Shown: positions 17,382 through 25,728 of the stretch, one piece after another | Position numbering within the stretch: the first letter of the stretch is position 1 | How the letters are laid out: every line of letters starts with the position of its first letter | From: Cupriavidus pampae | GTDB lineage: Bacteria; Pseudomonadota; Gammaproteobacteria; Burkholderiales; Burkholderiaceae | DNA: 64,000 bases | Assembly: GCF_914271485.1 (NCBI RefSeq) | Contig: NZ_CAJZAG010000016.1 | Location: 62,001-126,000, forward strand | Reading direction: 5' to 3' | Notes under the pieces: generated by a model | What the model saw: the letters and a program-made list of their open reading frames with translations, nothing else | What the model was told of the DNA's origin: nothing | Database searches by the model: none | Program-made: the position numbers and the translations under genes

Positions 17382-17501
17382 TCAGTTGCGGCTGCGAACC
17401 ACCTTGTAGACCTCGATGACAGCCTGCAGGACGCAGAAGCCGATCGCGACGTAGAAGACGAAGCGGTTCACGTCGGCAGTGGTGGACAGGTAATCGAACA
17501 T
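17382..17501 (-). CDS. 39-residue single-span membrane protein
   Basis: The frame ATG 17501 to TGA 17382 encodes MFDYLSTTADVNRF, then the hydrophobic FYVAIGFCVLQAVIE, then VYKVVRSRN. GAGGAG lies 6 bases before the ATG. One membrane helix with a positive C-terminal end. Function unknown; it sits alone between the terminator and the ParM-like operon. Confidence 0.6.
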   Translation of the reverse strand: MFDYLSTTADVNRFVFYVAIGFCVLQAVIEVYKVVRSRN

Positions 17502-17564
17502 CGTTGCTCCTCGGTTTGTGTGGTGATAGTACAAGCTTGCCAGAGAATTTTGTGTGTCAAGTGT

Positions 17565-17990
17565 TCAAACGAACTGCGCCGTGGCGGCGTTCAGTGCATC
17601 GAGATCCAGAAAATCGAATCCTGCCGGCTGTGCAGCGTTGTCTGGAGTTCGCTGGCTTAGTGCCTCATCTTCTGCCGGGCGGGGTGCCGGCGCAGGATGA
17701 GCCACGGGCACCGCCGCAGGGGCAGCAGGCTTCTGCTCAGCCGGGGGCGATGGCGTGGCCTGCTGTTGCTCCACAACGTCGGGCCGATTCCCAGTCGGCA
17801 ATGCGGCTGCCGGAGACGGCAGAAGCATCGCGTGGGCGCCCACGCCGTCGCCCAGTATCGACAGCCCAACCGTTGCGAGCCGCTTCAGGATGAATGCCCG
17901 ATCCCGGGCGCTGGAGATTCCGCTCAGATAGCGAAGCAGCTCCGGCGTGGAGTCGGACGTCAGCGTGAGCTTCATCTCCAGCTTGTCCAT
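17565..17990 (-). CDS. small partner of the ParM-like protein (StbB/ParR type)
   Basis: A 141-residue protein: residues 1-45 are folded (MDKLEMKLTLTSDSTPELLR, then ARDRAFILKRLATVG), followed by a long Pro/Ala/Gln linker and a C-terminal motif FDFLDLDALN. Small genes at this place after stbA/parM-like genes encode the DNA-binding adaptor. GGAGG lies 6 bases before ATG 17990, 14 bases after the upstream stop. The adaptor role is inferred from position; no clear RHH is visible. Confidence 0.6.
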   Translation of the reverse strand: MDKLEMKLTLTSDSTPELLRYLSGISSARDRAFILKRLATVGLSILGDGVGAHAMLLPSPAAALPTGNRPDVVEQQQATPSPPAEQKPAAPAAVPVAHPAPAPRPAEDEALSQRTPDNAAQPAGFDFLDLDALNAATAQFV

Positions 17991-18004
17991 ATGCGCCTCC
18001 TCGT

Positions 18005-19036
18005 TCAGGCGGCAGCCTTGGTCGCCTGACGTGCGGCGCCAATGGTGTAGAACCCTCGCACGTTGGCGAAGCACGGCGAATCCATCATGTGGATGTCGTT
18101 CAGCGGGAAGGCCGCGCGAATCGTGGGCGCGTACAGCGCCGCGCCGCCGCCGGTCAGGATGATGGCCCGGATGTCGTCGGTGCGCCCCACTCGCGATTGC
18201 AGCTCCTTGATTGCGGGATTGGTGACCGCCATTGCCTCGGTGAGATAGCGGCTCAGCTCGAGGTCCTGCTTATAGAACAGCAGCCTGCCCGTCGTGCGCA
18301 GCGCGTGGTCGACGCGCTCGATAGCGTCAAACGGCTGACCTTGCTCGGCCGCGATCAGGTTCGCGATCTGTTGGTAGACACGCGCCGCGCCCCCCGGTAC
18401 GCCACCGCTGCGCGTATCGTCCATCGTGTAGCCGCGGGCCACGATCCAGTCGGTGGTGAAGTACCCCACGTCGATGACCAGATACGAGTTGTCAGGGTCG
18501 TATTGCTTGCCGCTCTGCTGCATATAGGTGACGAGCGTGCCGAGCGGCTGCGGCAGCGGCATCACAGACTTCACATTGACCTCGCCCCAGCCAAAATCGT
18601 GCTGGCCGACGAATCGGTCGCGCAGGAAGCCCGCGTACTTCTGCGTGTTATGCACCGGCAGGCCAAGCACAAGTCGGTCGATCTCGGCGGCACCCGAATA
18701 GAAGAGTGCGCCAGCAAGCAGCGCGGCATAGTTCGGCGTTGTGACGTAGTCCTCCGCCAGCGCACGGCCGGTGTTGTAGGCGCCGCTGAGCGACACACCG
18801 GGTCCAACCTCATATCGCGCCCCGTCCACCATGACATTCACCACCTTCCGCGCCTGGAAGATCGTGCCGCTCTCGGGCGTGAGGCTCGAGGTCGCCGCTT
18901 GGGGGGCGAGCGAAGGGAACATGCTCGTCTTGATCTCGGACCCGAGCGCAAATGCGGTCTTGGTGTTGCCGTAGCCCACATCGACCGCAAGGGTGGCGGT
19001 CTTCGCGATCTTCGATTCGCTGTTCTGTTGCTGCAT
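18005..19036 (-). CDS. actin-like ATPase, PRTRC system protein D / StbA-ParM type
   Basis: The 343-residue protein has the actin-fold nucleotide motifs: phosphate 1 AVDVGYGNTKTAF, phosphate 2 VIDVGYFTTDW, adenosine ILTGGGAALY. Such proteins form filaments that move plasmids apart. Its general shape fits PRTRC protein D, the actin-like member normally linked to the PRTRC set found here at 39-45 kb. ATG 19036 with GGAGCG upstream is preferred over an earlier ATG at 19126, which lies inside the palindrome region. The adaptor gene follows. Confidence 0.82.
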   Translation of the reverse strand: MQQQNSESKIAKTATLAVDVGYGNTKTAFALGSEIKTSMFPSLAPQAATSSLTPESGTIFQARKVVNVMVDGARYEVGPGVSLSGAYNTGRALAEDYVTTPNYAALLAGALFYSGAAEIDRLVLGLPVHNTQKYAGFLRDRFVGQHDFGWGEVNVKSVMPLPQPLGTLVTYMQQSGKQYDPDNSYLVIDVGYFTTDWIVARGYTMDDTRSGGVPGGAARVYQQIANLIAAEQGQPFDAIERVDHALRTTGRLLFYKQDLELSRYLTEAMAVTNPAIKELQSRVGRTDDIRAIILTGGGAALYAPTIRAAFPLNDIHMMDSPCFANVRGFYTIGAARQATKAAA

Positions 19037-19094
19037 GGATTCGCTCCGAAAGGTTTGTTGCGAGGTTGATGACGAACAGGGAAGGCTTGATTCA

Positions 19095-19191
19095 ATCTGA
19101 CAGATACGGTGACTTTCGTCCGGCATCTGACACTTGGTGTCAGATGCTTCGGTGACTTTCGGTGAGCAACTGACAGATGCTCACCGAAAGT
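19095..19191. repeat. palindrome cluster upstream of the ParM-like gene (candidate centromere/operator)
   Basis: CATCTGACAC-ttg-GTGTCAGATG (19124-19146) is a perfect palindrome. ACTTTCGGTGAGC (19155-19167) is repeated inverted as GCTCACCGAAAGT (19179-19191). TCTGACAGAT and CTGACAGATG are further copies (19097, 19170). For type II partition systems the site lies just upstream of the actin gene and also controls it. Confidence 0.7.
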
Positions 19192-19280
19192 TCCACTTAG
19201 TGCCTCCCTATGTCACCAACTCTACAGAGCGAAATTCAATGTCAAGTCGTCGAAACCTCCTGAAATCGCGCGTGTTTCGG

Positions 19281-19449
19281 TTGTTCGATGCCGCGGTGTT
19301 CGGCTATCCTGTGGGCTCTTACCGCGTCCCCGACGCATCGACCTCGCCGCCATTCGCGCGGCAAATCTGGCCTTCGGTTCTTCGAGAGAAGAGTCATGCG
19401 AGGCCCACTGTGCACGCCGGAAATTGATCCGGCATTTTTTTCAATCTAA
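19281..19449 (+). ncRNA. orphan leader transcript, candidate small RNA
   Basis: TTGTTC (19281) and TATCCT (19305-19310) form a promoter; 13 bases later comes GCGTC-ccc-GACGC followed by ATCGACC (19324-19343), then GCCGC...GCGGC (19346-19362). Only a 17-codon frame (ATG 19396) follows before the terminator GCCGG-aaattgat-CCGGC with seven Ts (19416-19441). The product is probably an RNA of about 120-130 nt, or a leader peptide. Confidence 0.6.
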
Positions 19450-20064
19450 TCAAGCAAAAAGTGGCCGACACTGAGGAAGGCTGCACACCGCGATAACACT
19501 CGATCTCGGCGCCCAAGCGTGCGCTGTAACACATTGAGACCGATTGGGGGGCGCACAGTCGCACACCCATCATCCACGGAAGACACGTCCTCACAGCGAA
19601 AGCGCTGGGTACGGTTCAGGCGGCCCGACACACTGCGGCCAAGGTGAACTGACTTAGGGACGGGGGATTAGAAGCGATTGGGCCAACGGCTATCGCGAAT
19701 CCCTTCACATGACGACCTGGTAGGCGCAGCCGGAAACAGAAATGCGCAAAAACGATTTGCCCGGAGGGCTAACGGAAACGTTGGTCTCACGCATGCGTCA
19801 TGCACGCAGCAACCGAGGTATTCGCGGAGCGGAGTGGGCGCGAGCCTGATCTGTCTTTCGCGAGCAGCCGGACCGCAGTTCTTCCCTGCGTCTGGTTGAT
19901 CGATGTTATCGCTAAAGGTTTGGAAGGCAGTGCCCTGTGCCGATGGGGTCAAGCAATCGGCAGCAGTTGGATGAACGGGGCTTCCAACGGCATACGACGA
20001 TGCGCGACGAGCGCGCCATGGCTGGTATCGGCGCAGCTCAATACCACGTAACAGGACAGATAGG
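19450..20064. other. intergenic, no supported gene
   Basis: Reading frames here are short, lack ribosome sites and have no recognisable motif. Base composition is lower in GC than the surroundings, as expected near an insertion border upstream of the integrase. Confidence 0.5.
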
Positions 20065-21225
20065 ATGGGCATCAGAATCGACTATCGCGGGAAGATCCGT
20101 AGCTATGGATTTCCGAAGCGACTTGAAAGTGAGCTGATCGCATTGTTCGAGGACAACGTTGATCGGATCCACAGCCAGACACGCCGTAGCCGGAATGCAC
20201 TCAGCGTAAAGACTCAGGAGTATCGACTCGTGGGCGTATGCGCTGCGATTCGCGAGCTCCGAGGCGAAGGTGGATATGCCATTGAGTCGCCGTGGTCGAT
20301 TCGACACAAGCATGTGACGTGGCTCGTGACCTACTGGGTTAAGAAGGGGCAAACGGGCGGGACGATCGAAAACAAGCTGACTTACCTACGGGCGACCGCG
20401 CATTGGATGGGAAAGCCGAACCTCGTGCTAACGCTGGAGCGCTACGTGGACCGCAAGGCAGCTGGCTTGAAGCGCCACTACACGGCGCAAGAGGATCTGA
20501 GCTGGTCGGGGAAGGGAATTGATATTGATGTGGAGATTCGGCGAATCGAAGCGGAGGACGCGATCGCGGGGCTGCAGCTCCGGCTCATGTGGAAATTCGG
20601 CCTTCGCGTAGAGGAAGCATTCAAGTTCCGACCCACGCAGGATCTGCGAGACGGAGCCATCTTCGTGAGCGAAGGATCGAAAGGCGGGCGAAGCCGACCG
20701 GTTCCAATCACTCGGCCCAAAGAGCAATACGATTTACTGGTGGCCGCAGCGGGATTCAAGAATAGTAGGACAGGATCGACCATTCCTGATGCGCATAGCT
20801 ACGATTCATGGTCGAACCACTTCTACGAGCTGGTGGCGAAGCACGGGGTGACGAAGGAAGGTCGCCTGGGGCGAACCCCTCACGGACTCCGTCATGAGTA
20901 TATGCAAGGGCTCTATACGGACGTCACTGGCGAGCTGGCGCCCATCAAGGACGGGTCACGCCGAGTTGATCGCGAAGTGCACCGTGAAGGGCAGCGTCGG
21001 GTGGCCGAGGCCGCGGGGCACAGTCGGGTAAGCAAAGCGAACGCCTATTTGTCTACCTACGCAACGCAGGAGGTGAAGCGTCGCTTGGTGATCAGCCCAA
21101 CACAGGCGGCGCAGGCGGTCACAGAGCATGGTGGGAACAAAAGCAAAGCTGCCATCGCTCTCGGAATCAGCCGGCGTGCACTTTACCGGCTGTTGGAGCG
21201 TTATGAATCGGGAGACCAATCCTGA
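20065..21225 (+). CDS. integrase (tyrosine recombinase) with C-terminal Fis-like helix-turn-helix
   Basis: The 386-residue protein has an N-terminal SAM-like core-binding region, then the catalytic domain: LRLMWKFGLRVEEAFKF (first Arg), TPHGLRHEYMQ (H-x-L-R), AAGHSRVSKANAYLSTY (GH and Tyr). The last 40 residues (GGNKSKAAIALGISRRALYRLL) form a Fis-type helix-turn-helix, an addition seen in the Integrase_1 group of plasmid integrases. ACAGGACAG is upstream of ATG 20065. It may have brought in the adjacent genes. Confidence 0.85.
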   Translation: MGIRIDYRGKIRSYGFPKRLESELIALFEDNVDRIHSQTRRSRNALSVKTQEYRLVGVCAAIRELRGEGGYAIESPWSIRHKHVTWLVTYWVKKGQTGGTIENKLTYLRATAHWMGKPNLVLTLERYVDRKAAGLKRHYTAQEDLSWSGKGIDIDVEIRRIEAEDAIAGLQLRLMWKFGLRVEEAFKFRPTQDLRDGAIFVSEGSKGGRSRPVPITRPKEQYDLLVAAAGFKNSRTGSTIPDAHSYDSWSNHFYELVAKHGVTKEGRLGRTPHGLRHEYMQGLYTDVTGELAPIKDGSRRVDREVHREGQRRVAEAAGHSRVSKANAYLSTYATQEVKRRLVISPTQAAQAVTEHGGNKSKAAIALGISRRALYRLLERYESGDQS

Positions 21226-21337
21226 CTAGATGATTGGGTCCAAAAGTCCGAGCATGCTCGACCTATTTCCGCGATAACACGACATAAACATAGCGTGTTT
21301 CTCGGCTTTAGCGGCCTTGAATCCAAGAAAGCTTGCA

Positions 21338-21919
21338 ATGTACATAGACAAGTTGTACTCGGACGGCGATCTCTGCCGAATGTTGGAGAAGGGCTTGACG
21401 CCTGATGCCACCGCGGACTGGCCGTGGCAAATGGTGTCTCGCCCGGGGTCCAGTCTCGTCAGAAGGCGTGGGTTGCGAAGCGCGTGGGGAACGATCCTTC
21501 TCTATACCTACGATGTTGCAGACAGGCGCGAGATCGGCATCGAGGGCCGGCTTGCGGACAATCCCTACCTGGCGCTGGGGGAGATGTGGGGGCGCGACCC
21601 AGCGATAGGCACTTACCTGAGCGATCTTGTGGCGATGCACTTCGCGCGGCTGGCGGACCCGATGCTCACGCGCGGCGGCTGGCAGCAGGAAAGCAGCAAG
21701 CTCCACGAGGCAGGCTGCATCTTCCGCATCTCTGCCGAACTGAAGCTGCCAAGTCCGGATCAGGGCAGGCGCCTCGGCAAGTCTCTCGCGGCTGCGCTCG
21801 TCCGAGCCGACGTAGAGAATCTCGGCGAATGTTGCCAAGGCCGTGCATATCTGCTTGGTCTGAAAGACTTCCTCGAAGTACCGTTGCGCCAGCGCCTGAA
21901 GGAAGATCGGCTAGGCTGA
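21338..21919 (+). CDS. unknown 193-residue protein
   Basis: Begins MYIDKLYSDGDLCRMLEKGL; soluble, without clear motifs. AGAAAG lies 8 bases before ATG 21338. The last 40 codons fall inside a duplicated DNA segment whose second copy (22365 onward) carries a frameshifted version of this C-terminus. Downstream of an integrase, so possibly cargo. Confidence 0.55.
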   Translation: MYIDKLYSDGDLCRMLEKGLTPDATADWPWQMVSRPGSSLVRRRGLRSAWGTILLYTYDVADRREIGIEGRLADNPYLALGEMWGRDPAIGTYLSDLVAMHFARLADPMLTRGGWQQESSKLHEAGCIFRISAELKLPSPDQGRRLGKSLAAALVRADVENLGECCQGRAYLLGLKDFLEVPLRQRLKEDRLG

Positions 21920-22024
21920 GAAACCTCGGGGAAATGGCATAGGTTTTGGCGGCGGCCGCGCGCAGTCCGCATGGTTCAATGGACTTTCAGCAAACTAATG
22001 AAAAAGTACGTGAACAAAGCAGAG
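21799..22024 (+). repeat. imperfect direct repeat, copy 1
   Basis: Runs from TCCGAGCCGACGTAGAGAAT through CGCATGGTTCAATGGAC to GTGAACAAAGCAGAG. It is roughly 75 % like the segment at 22365-22579 and includes the end of the gene at 21338 and a copy of the start of the HU gene. Confidence 0.8.
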
Positions 22025-22345
22025 ACGTTGAATTGGTTTCGCCGCCTAGTTACAGGTGACCCGCCCTTGGTTCATCGCGTTGTGGTGTCCTCAGAGGGAG
22101 GAATTCAGAAGCGCATTGATGAAAATCGCGAGCTTCTCGAACTGCTGTGCGATCAGGTGCCGGAGCTCCTGGAACGACAGCCATGGGTAGTCGGGTGGCT
22201 TCGGTCTCAGGACAGGTTTCTCTGTGAAATTGCTTCAGCCGTTCCAAATCCTCATGGTGGTGTCATGAACGCGGGAGAGGTTAGGCCTTGGCCAGAGGTG
22301 TCCGCTGCGTCCGTCACGTTTCGCGATGCAGTGAAGCCGTACTGA
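22010..22345 (+). CDS. unknown protein fused to a captured HU start
   Basis: GTG 22010 begins VNKAE, the same five codons as the true HU gene at 22565, then diverges to TLNWFRRLVTGDPPL and a helical region RENRELLELLCDQ-like (IDENRELLELL). An in-frame ATG at 21971 would add 13 residues. The leader and first codons come from the duplicated HU expression signals; the remainder (111 codons) is of unknown origin. Whether it is expressed is unknown. Confidence 0.45.
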   Translation: MNKAETLNWFRRLVTGDPPLVHRVVVSSEGGIQKRIDENRELLELLCDQVPELLERQPWVVGWLRSQDRFLCEIASAVPNPHGGVMNAGEVRPWPEVSAASVTFRDAVKPY

Positions 22346-22364
22346 GGGGACTGGAAATTCCGCT

Positions 22365-22579
22365 TGTCCGAGCCGACTTAGAGAATGCTGCCAAGGCCGT
22401 GTATATCTGCTCGGCCTGAAGACTCCTCGAAGTCCCATTGCGCCAGCGGCTATAGGAAAACAGGCCAGACTGAGAAACGTCGAAGAAATGGCACCGCTTT
22501 TGGCGGTTGCCGCGCGGGCCCCGCATGGTTGAATGGTCGTTCACCAACCTTGCGGAGAATTCAAGTGAACAAAGCAGAA
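22365..22579 (+). repeat. imperfect direct repeat, copy 2
   Basis: Second copy of 21799-22024. It holds a decayed C-terminus of the gene at 21338 and then the functional leader and first codons of the HU gene. Confidence 0.8.
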
Positions 22580-22855
22580 TTGATCGACGTGATCGCGGCG
22601 GGCGTCGATGGCGTGTCGAAGGCCAAGGCCGAGCAGGTTCTCAACGTTACGCTGAATGCGATCATCGACGCGGTTGCCAGCGGCGCGACGCTGTCGCTGG
22701 TCGGCTTCGGCTCTTTCAATCCTGGGGAGCGTGTTGCCCGTATGGCGCGCAATCCCCGCACGGGCGAGGAAATCAAGATTGCGGCGGCGAGGACGGTGAA
22801 GTTCAAGGCTGGGCAGAAGTTTAAGGAAGCCGTGAACGGAGGCAGTCGTGGCTAA
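22565..22855 (+). CDS. HU-family DNA-binding protein
   Basis: A 96-residue nucleoid protein starting at GTG 22565 (GGAG 9 bases upstream): VNKAELIDVIAAGVDGVSKA, LSLVGFGSFNPGERV, and the DNA-binding arm ARNPRTGEEIKIAAARTVKF. All HU signature parts are present. It bends DNA and may assist plasmid replication or the nearby integrase. The stop overlaps the start of the next gene by 8 bases. Confidence 0.93.
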   Translation: MNKAELIDVIAAGVDGVSKAKAEQVLNVTLNAIIDAVASGATLSLVGFGSFNPGERVARMARNPRTGEEIKIAAARTVKFKAGQKFKEAVNGGSRG

Positions 22856-23771
22856 TGCCGCTGCTGCCAGCGTGCCAGCCTATTTGCCCGTCTCGGACGT
22901 TCTCGCCGGCGATCAGGACATCGCTGAGCGTATCGACAGCGTGACTTTCGAGTACGCGGGCGTGCGATGCCATGTCTTCGGCGTGCTCCACGGGCTCACG
23001 GGTGGCACGAATCGCCAGTACAAGGCGCTGGTCGAGAGAGCGATTCAGAGCGCCCCCGGCGAGCTGGTATTCGGTGAGACGAAGTTCGCCAAGCTCTACC
23101 GCGGCGTTCAGGTCGAGATGGACGACTGGACCGAGATACCACTGCGCGACGCGTTTCGCATGCAGTTCAAAGCGGCGTTGACGCCGGCGAGATTGTTTCG
23201 CCTTGCGTATAGCAGCTGGCGCGAGCGACGAACTGACCGAGATCGATTTGGGCGCGGTGGCCCACGACGCCTGCAGGACATTGGCGGGTCTGCTGCCTTC
23301 CACCAGATCGCGCCCGGCGAGCGCCGCCGGCTTGCGGGCTTCCCCGGCCCCTACGAATACCTGGTCGAGAATTGCTGGCGGCGCGCCGGCCTCGGTTCGA
23401 TGCGTGGTCCTGTGTTTCCCGATCCGGATTGGGCATGGCTGGCGATGATCGAGCCCGAGCTCAATATCCCGTTGCGAAGTGTCTTCATGCTCGAGTTCGC
23501 GACCGAGCGCGCGCGGCGTCTGGGCGCGAAGGAAATATCGCTCTTCGTTGGGGAGATCCACAACTCCGACATGGAGTGGCTCGCGAGCTGCGATATCGAC
23601 GCGATGCCGAGCAATCCCGTCCGCAGCATGGTGCCGGCGGTCAGGGAGCGTGCGCGAGCGCTGGCATATGCACCACGGCCTTCCCGGCTGCGGTTCGTTG
23701 CTGCGTCGCTTCTCGGCGCCGGCATCCCGCTCTCGTTCTATTACGGGCTGCTGGCCTTCTGGCTGTTGTGA
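22848..23771 (+). CDS. tail-anchored protein with TraB/PrgY-like motifs, uncertain
   Basis: The 307-residue protein has a VRCHVFGVLHGLTGG segment near residue 45, GELVFGETKF near 75, and SLFVGEIHNSDMEW near 240, followed by a C-terminal membrane helix (VAASLLGAGIPLSFYYGLLAFWLL). The spacing of G-x-x-H and G-E-x-H boxes recalls the TraB/TIKI group of membrane-linked proteins, but this is a guess. Start overlaps the HU stop, so translation is coupled. Confidence 0.6.
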   Translation: MANAAAASVPAYLPVSDVLAGDQDIAERIDSVTFEYAGVRCHVFGVLHGLTGGTNRQYKALVERAIQSAPGELVFGETKFAKLYRGVQVEMDDWTEIPLRDAFRMQFKAALTPARLFRLAYSSWRERRTDRDRFGRGGPRRLQDIGGSAAFHQIAPGERRRLAGFPGPYEYLVENCWRRAGLGSMRGPVFPDPDWAWLAMIEPELNIPLRSVFMLEFATERARRLGAKEISLFVGEIHNSDMEWLASCDIDAMPSNPVRSMVPAVRERARALAYAPRPSRLRFVAASLLGAGIPLSFYYGLLAFWLL

Positions 23772-23793
23772 TAATAGGCCGGGCTTGGAACAC

Positions 23794-23821
23794 AAAAGAG
23801 GCGTCCTTGGACGCCTCTTTT
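23794..23821. terminator. bidirectional terminator
   Basis: AAAAGAGGCGTC-cttg-GACGCCTCTTTT, 12 perfect pairs, between convergent genes. Confidence 0.92.
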
Positions 23822-23863
23822 GCATTGTTTGGTAGGAACATGTTCCTCGCGCGATCGCGATCC

Positions 23864-24757
23864 CTATCTCAGGAAAGCCGCCACGCGGATGGCGAGTCCG
23901 CCGGCGCGCTGTGCAAGAGCATCTAGCGATTCCTTGTTTCCCACATCCGTGTTGCCACCGGAGACAAGCGCCGCGAATGGAACGCGCCGGGCTACCTTCT
24001 CTCCCGGATGGGGCGTCGGCGGTGGAAGGTCGATGGCAGCGGCACGCTGGCTTCGGGGAAGCGCAGGAAACGGATCCACACCGCTGAACTGCGCGAGCGC
24101 TTCGATGCTGGTGACGCTGTACGCCGGCGTCGCGTCGTTGCGAACAACATACGCGGCCGCGCCGAGACCTGGCACATAGATGGCCTTCCACAGGAACGCC
24201 GGAATGCGGACGCGATCGTTGAGCATCCGGCTGTCTCGCGTAAAGGCCGGACCTGTCACGACGTGGATCACTCCATACTGGCGCGCGAGTCGCCGCGTGG
24301 ACGTTTCGATGTGGCTCCACGTGCGGCGATTCGAATCCTTGTCCTGCGGTACGACGTTGGCGAGACTGAAGCTCTCGGCCTGCGAGGCCTTGTCGGCGAA
24401 GTCTCCGCTTGGGGCGAGGTGGCCGCGGTCCATTCCAGATCGGGCGTAATCCTTTAGCTTCGCGCGATCGGCGGGCGGCACGCGATCCTCTTCGTAGAAG
24501 TCGCTATCGCGCGGCAGCGATCGTGCTGCGTCTGCGGCCGCACCCGTCAGGCGCTCGGCCGACCACAGGGCGGTCCGGGTCTCGCCCGAGTAGAGCACTG
24601 CGAAAGCACGGTAGCAGAGCAGCTGCGATGCAGGCGCCGAACGATGAACGACCGGTTGGCCAGCCTCCAGTACATGGGCACAGGGAGCGGATTCCTTGCC
24701 GCTGGCGGTTGCCGCGGTCAGGGCGAGGGCGAGGATGAGAAGCGAGCGGCGGAGCAT
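23864..24757 (-). CDS. secreted DNA/RNA non-specific endonuclease (NucA family)
   Basis: The 297-residue protein has a signal peptide (MLRRSLLILALALTAATASG) and the catalytic box DRGHLAPSGDF with the general-base His. It continues with SFSLANVVPQD and NRRTWSHIE, where the metal-binding Asn/Glu are found. These enzymes degrade any DNA or RNA in the periplasm or medium and are common on conjugative plasmids. No clear ribosome site before ATG 24757; it ends the long minus-strand block. Confidence 0.85.
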   Translation of the reverse strand: MLRRSLLILALALTAATASGKESAPCAHVLEAGQPVVHRSAPASQLLCYRAFAVLYSGETRTALWSAERLTGAAADAARSLPRDSDFYEEDRVPPADRAKLKDYARSGMDRGHLAPSGDFADKASQAESFSLANVVPQDKDSNRRTWSHIETSTRRLARQYGVIHVVTGPAFTRDSRMLNDRVRIPAFLWKAIYVPGLGAAAYVVRNDATPAYSVTSIEALAQFSGVDPFPALPRSQRAAAIDLPPPTPHPGEKVARRVPFAALVSGGNTDVGNKESLDALAQRAGGLAIRVAAFLR

Positions 24758-24809
24758 TTGGGAGATGGGTGGCCAGAGATAAGTCCAGCCTACCGGCGGC
24801 GCGCCAATG

Positions 24810-25403
24810 TCAAGGCTGCCAGTGGTCTGGCACGCCATCGATGGCCTTGCCGATGAATTCGTGCAGATCGAGCAGCGGCCAGTCTTGCTCGGCCAGCGCT
24901 TCCTCGGCGATCTCGGCGCATAGCGCGGGCACCGGCTCGAAGCGAACCATCGGGGCGCCGTCCACATAGATGATCTTCGCGCGCTTGAGCAGCTTCTGGT
25001 ATCGCGTCGCCTGCGAGATGACGGTCTCGGGGGGATCGACGTGCATAAACTCGTACCCTGGCTGCGCGAGCGCTGCAGCCATGGCCGACAGCTGCGGGCC
25101 ATTCGTTGCCCAATCGGCCGCTGTGGTCGACGCGACTAGATTCAGGAAATATGGAATGTCGGAGGCGGTCAGCGCGCGACGCGCGGTCATGGAGATAGCT
25201 GTTGCGTCGGCCGGCCGGTGCTCCACACGGTTGTTCCAGATCGCGCTGAGCTGGGTGAATGCGGCATCTCGATTTTTCCCGTCCATGTCGATGGGTGGGG
25301 TAGAGATCCCGCATTCTTCGCAGACGATCAGTGCCTGCAGTCGCCCCGCGATGAAGAGGGGGGCGCCGTCGCAGTGGGCGCATTGGAGGAGGCCGCTGGG
25401 CAT
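24810..25403 (-). CDS. Lar-like zinc-ribbon protein (restriction alleviation type)
   Basis: Starts MPSGLLQCAHCDGAPLF and continues VCEECGISTPPIDMDGKN...IWNNR, the Cys-x2-Cys ... Cys-x2-Cys ... W-N pattern of Lar-type proteins found in prophages. Lar modulates type I restriction. The remaining 120 residues, ending HEFIGKAIDGVPDHWQP, are not typical, so a merged function is possible. ATG 25403 is preferred over 25502, which adds 33 residues before the zinc ribbon. Confidence 0.55.
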   Translation of the reverse strand: MPSGLLQCAHCDGAPLFIAGRLQALIVCEECGISTPPIDMDGKNRDAAFTQLSAIWNNRVEHRPADATAISMTARRALTASDIPYFLNLVASTTAADWATNGPQLSAMAAALAQPGYEFMHVDPPETVISQATRYQKLLKRAKIIYVDGAPMVRFEPVPALCAEIAEEALAEQDWPLLDLHEFIGKAIDGVPDHWQP

Positions 25404-25458
25404 TGCGCGAATCCGGATCTTAAAACCCGGAATTATGCCTGCCCGCGGCCTCTGCCCG

Positions 25459-25728
25459 TCAGGCGAATGAGGCGAGTTGTTCGATAGGCGGCCGTTCGAC
25501 ACCCCACGAGTCGCCAGTCACGCTCAAAACATCGTGGCGTGCAGTGGTCTGGAAGCCGTGAAGCATCTCCGCGTGATCGCGCAGGGCTGCCCCGATCTGC
25601 CAGAATTCATTGAGCCAGCTTCCGGGCGGGCCCATCGGACCACCGTTGCGGCCTGTTGTGATCGCCCCGCGGATGGCAAGGACAGTTTCCGGTTCTGGAT
25701 ACTCGGATACCTCGTCGATCGTTGTCAA
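25459..25728 (-). CDS. small unknown protein
   Basis: An 89-residue protein. TTG 25728 overlaps the stop of the SUKH-like gene by 4 bases and has GGAG 8 bases upstream, so it is preferred to the ATG at 25776. Sequence TTIDEVSEYPEPETVLAIRG has no known motif. Coupling to the SUKH-like gene suggests joint function. Confidence 0.55.
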   Translation of the reverse strand: MTTIDEVSEYPEPETVLAIRGAITTGRNGGPMGPPGSWLNEFWQIGAALRDHAEMLHGFQTTARHDVLSVTGDSWGVERPPIEQLASFA

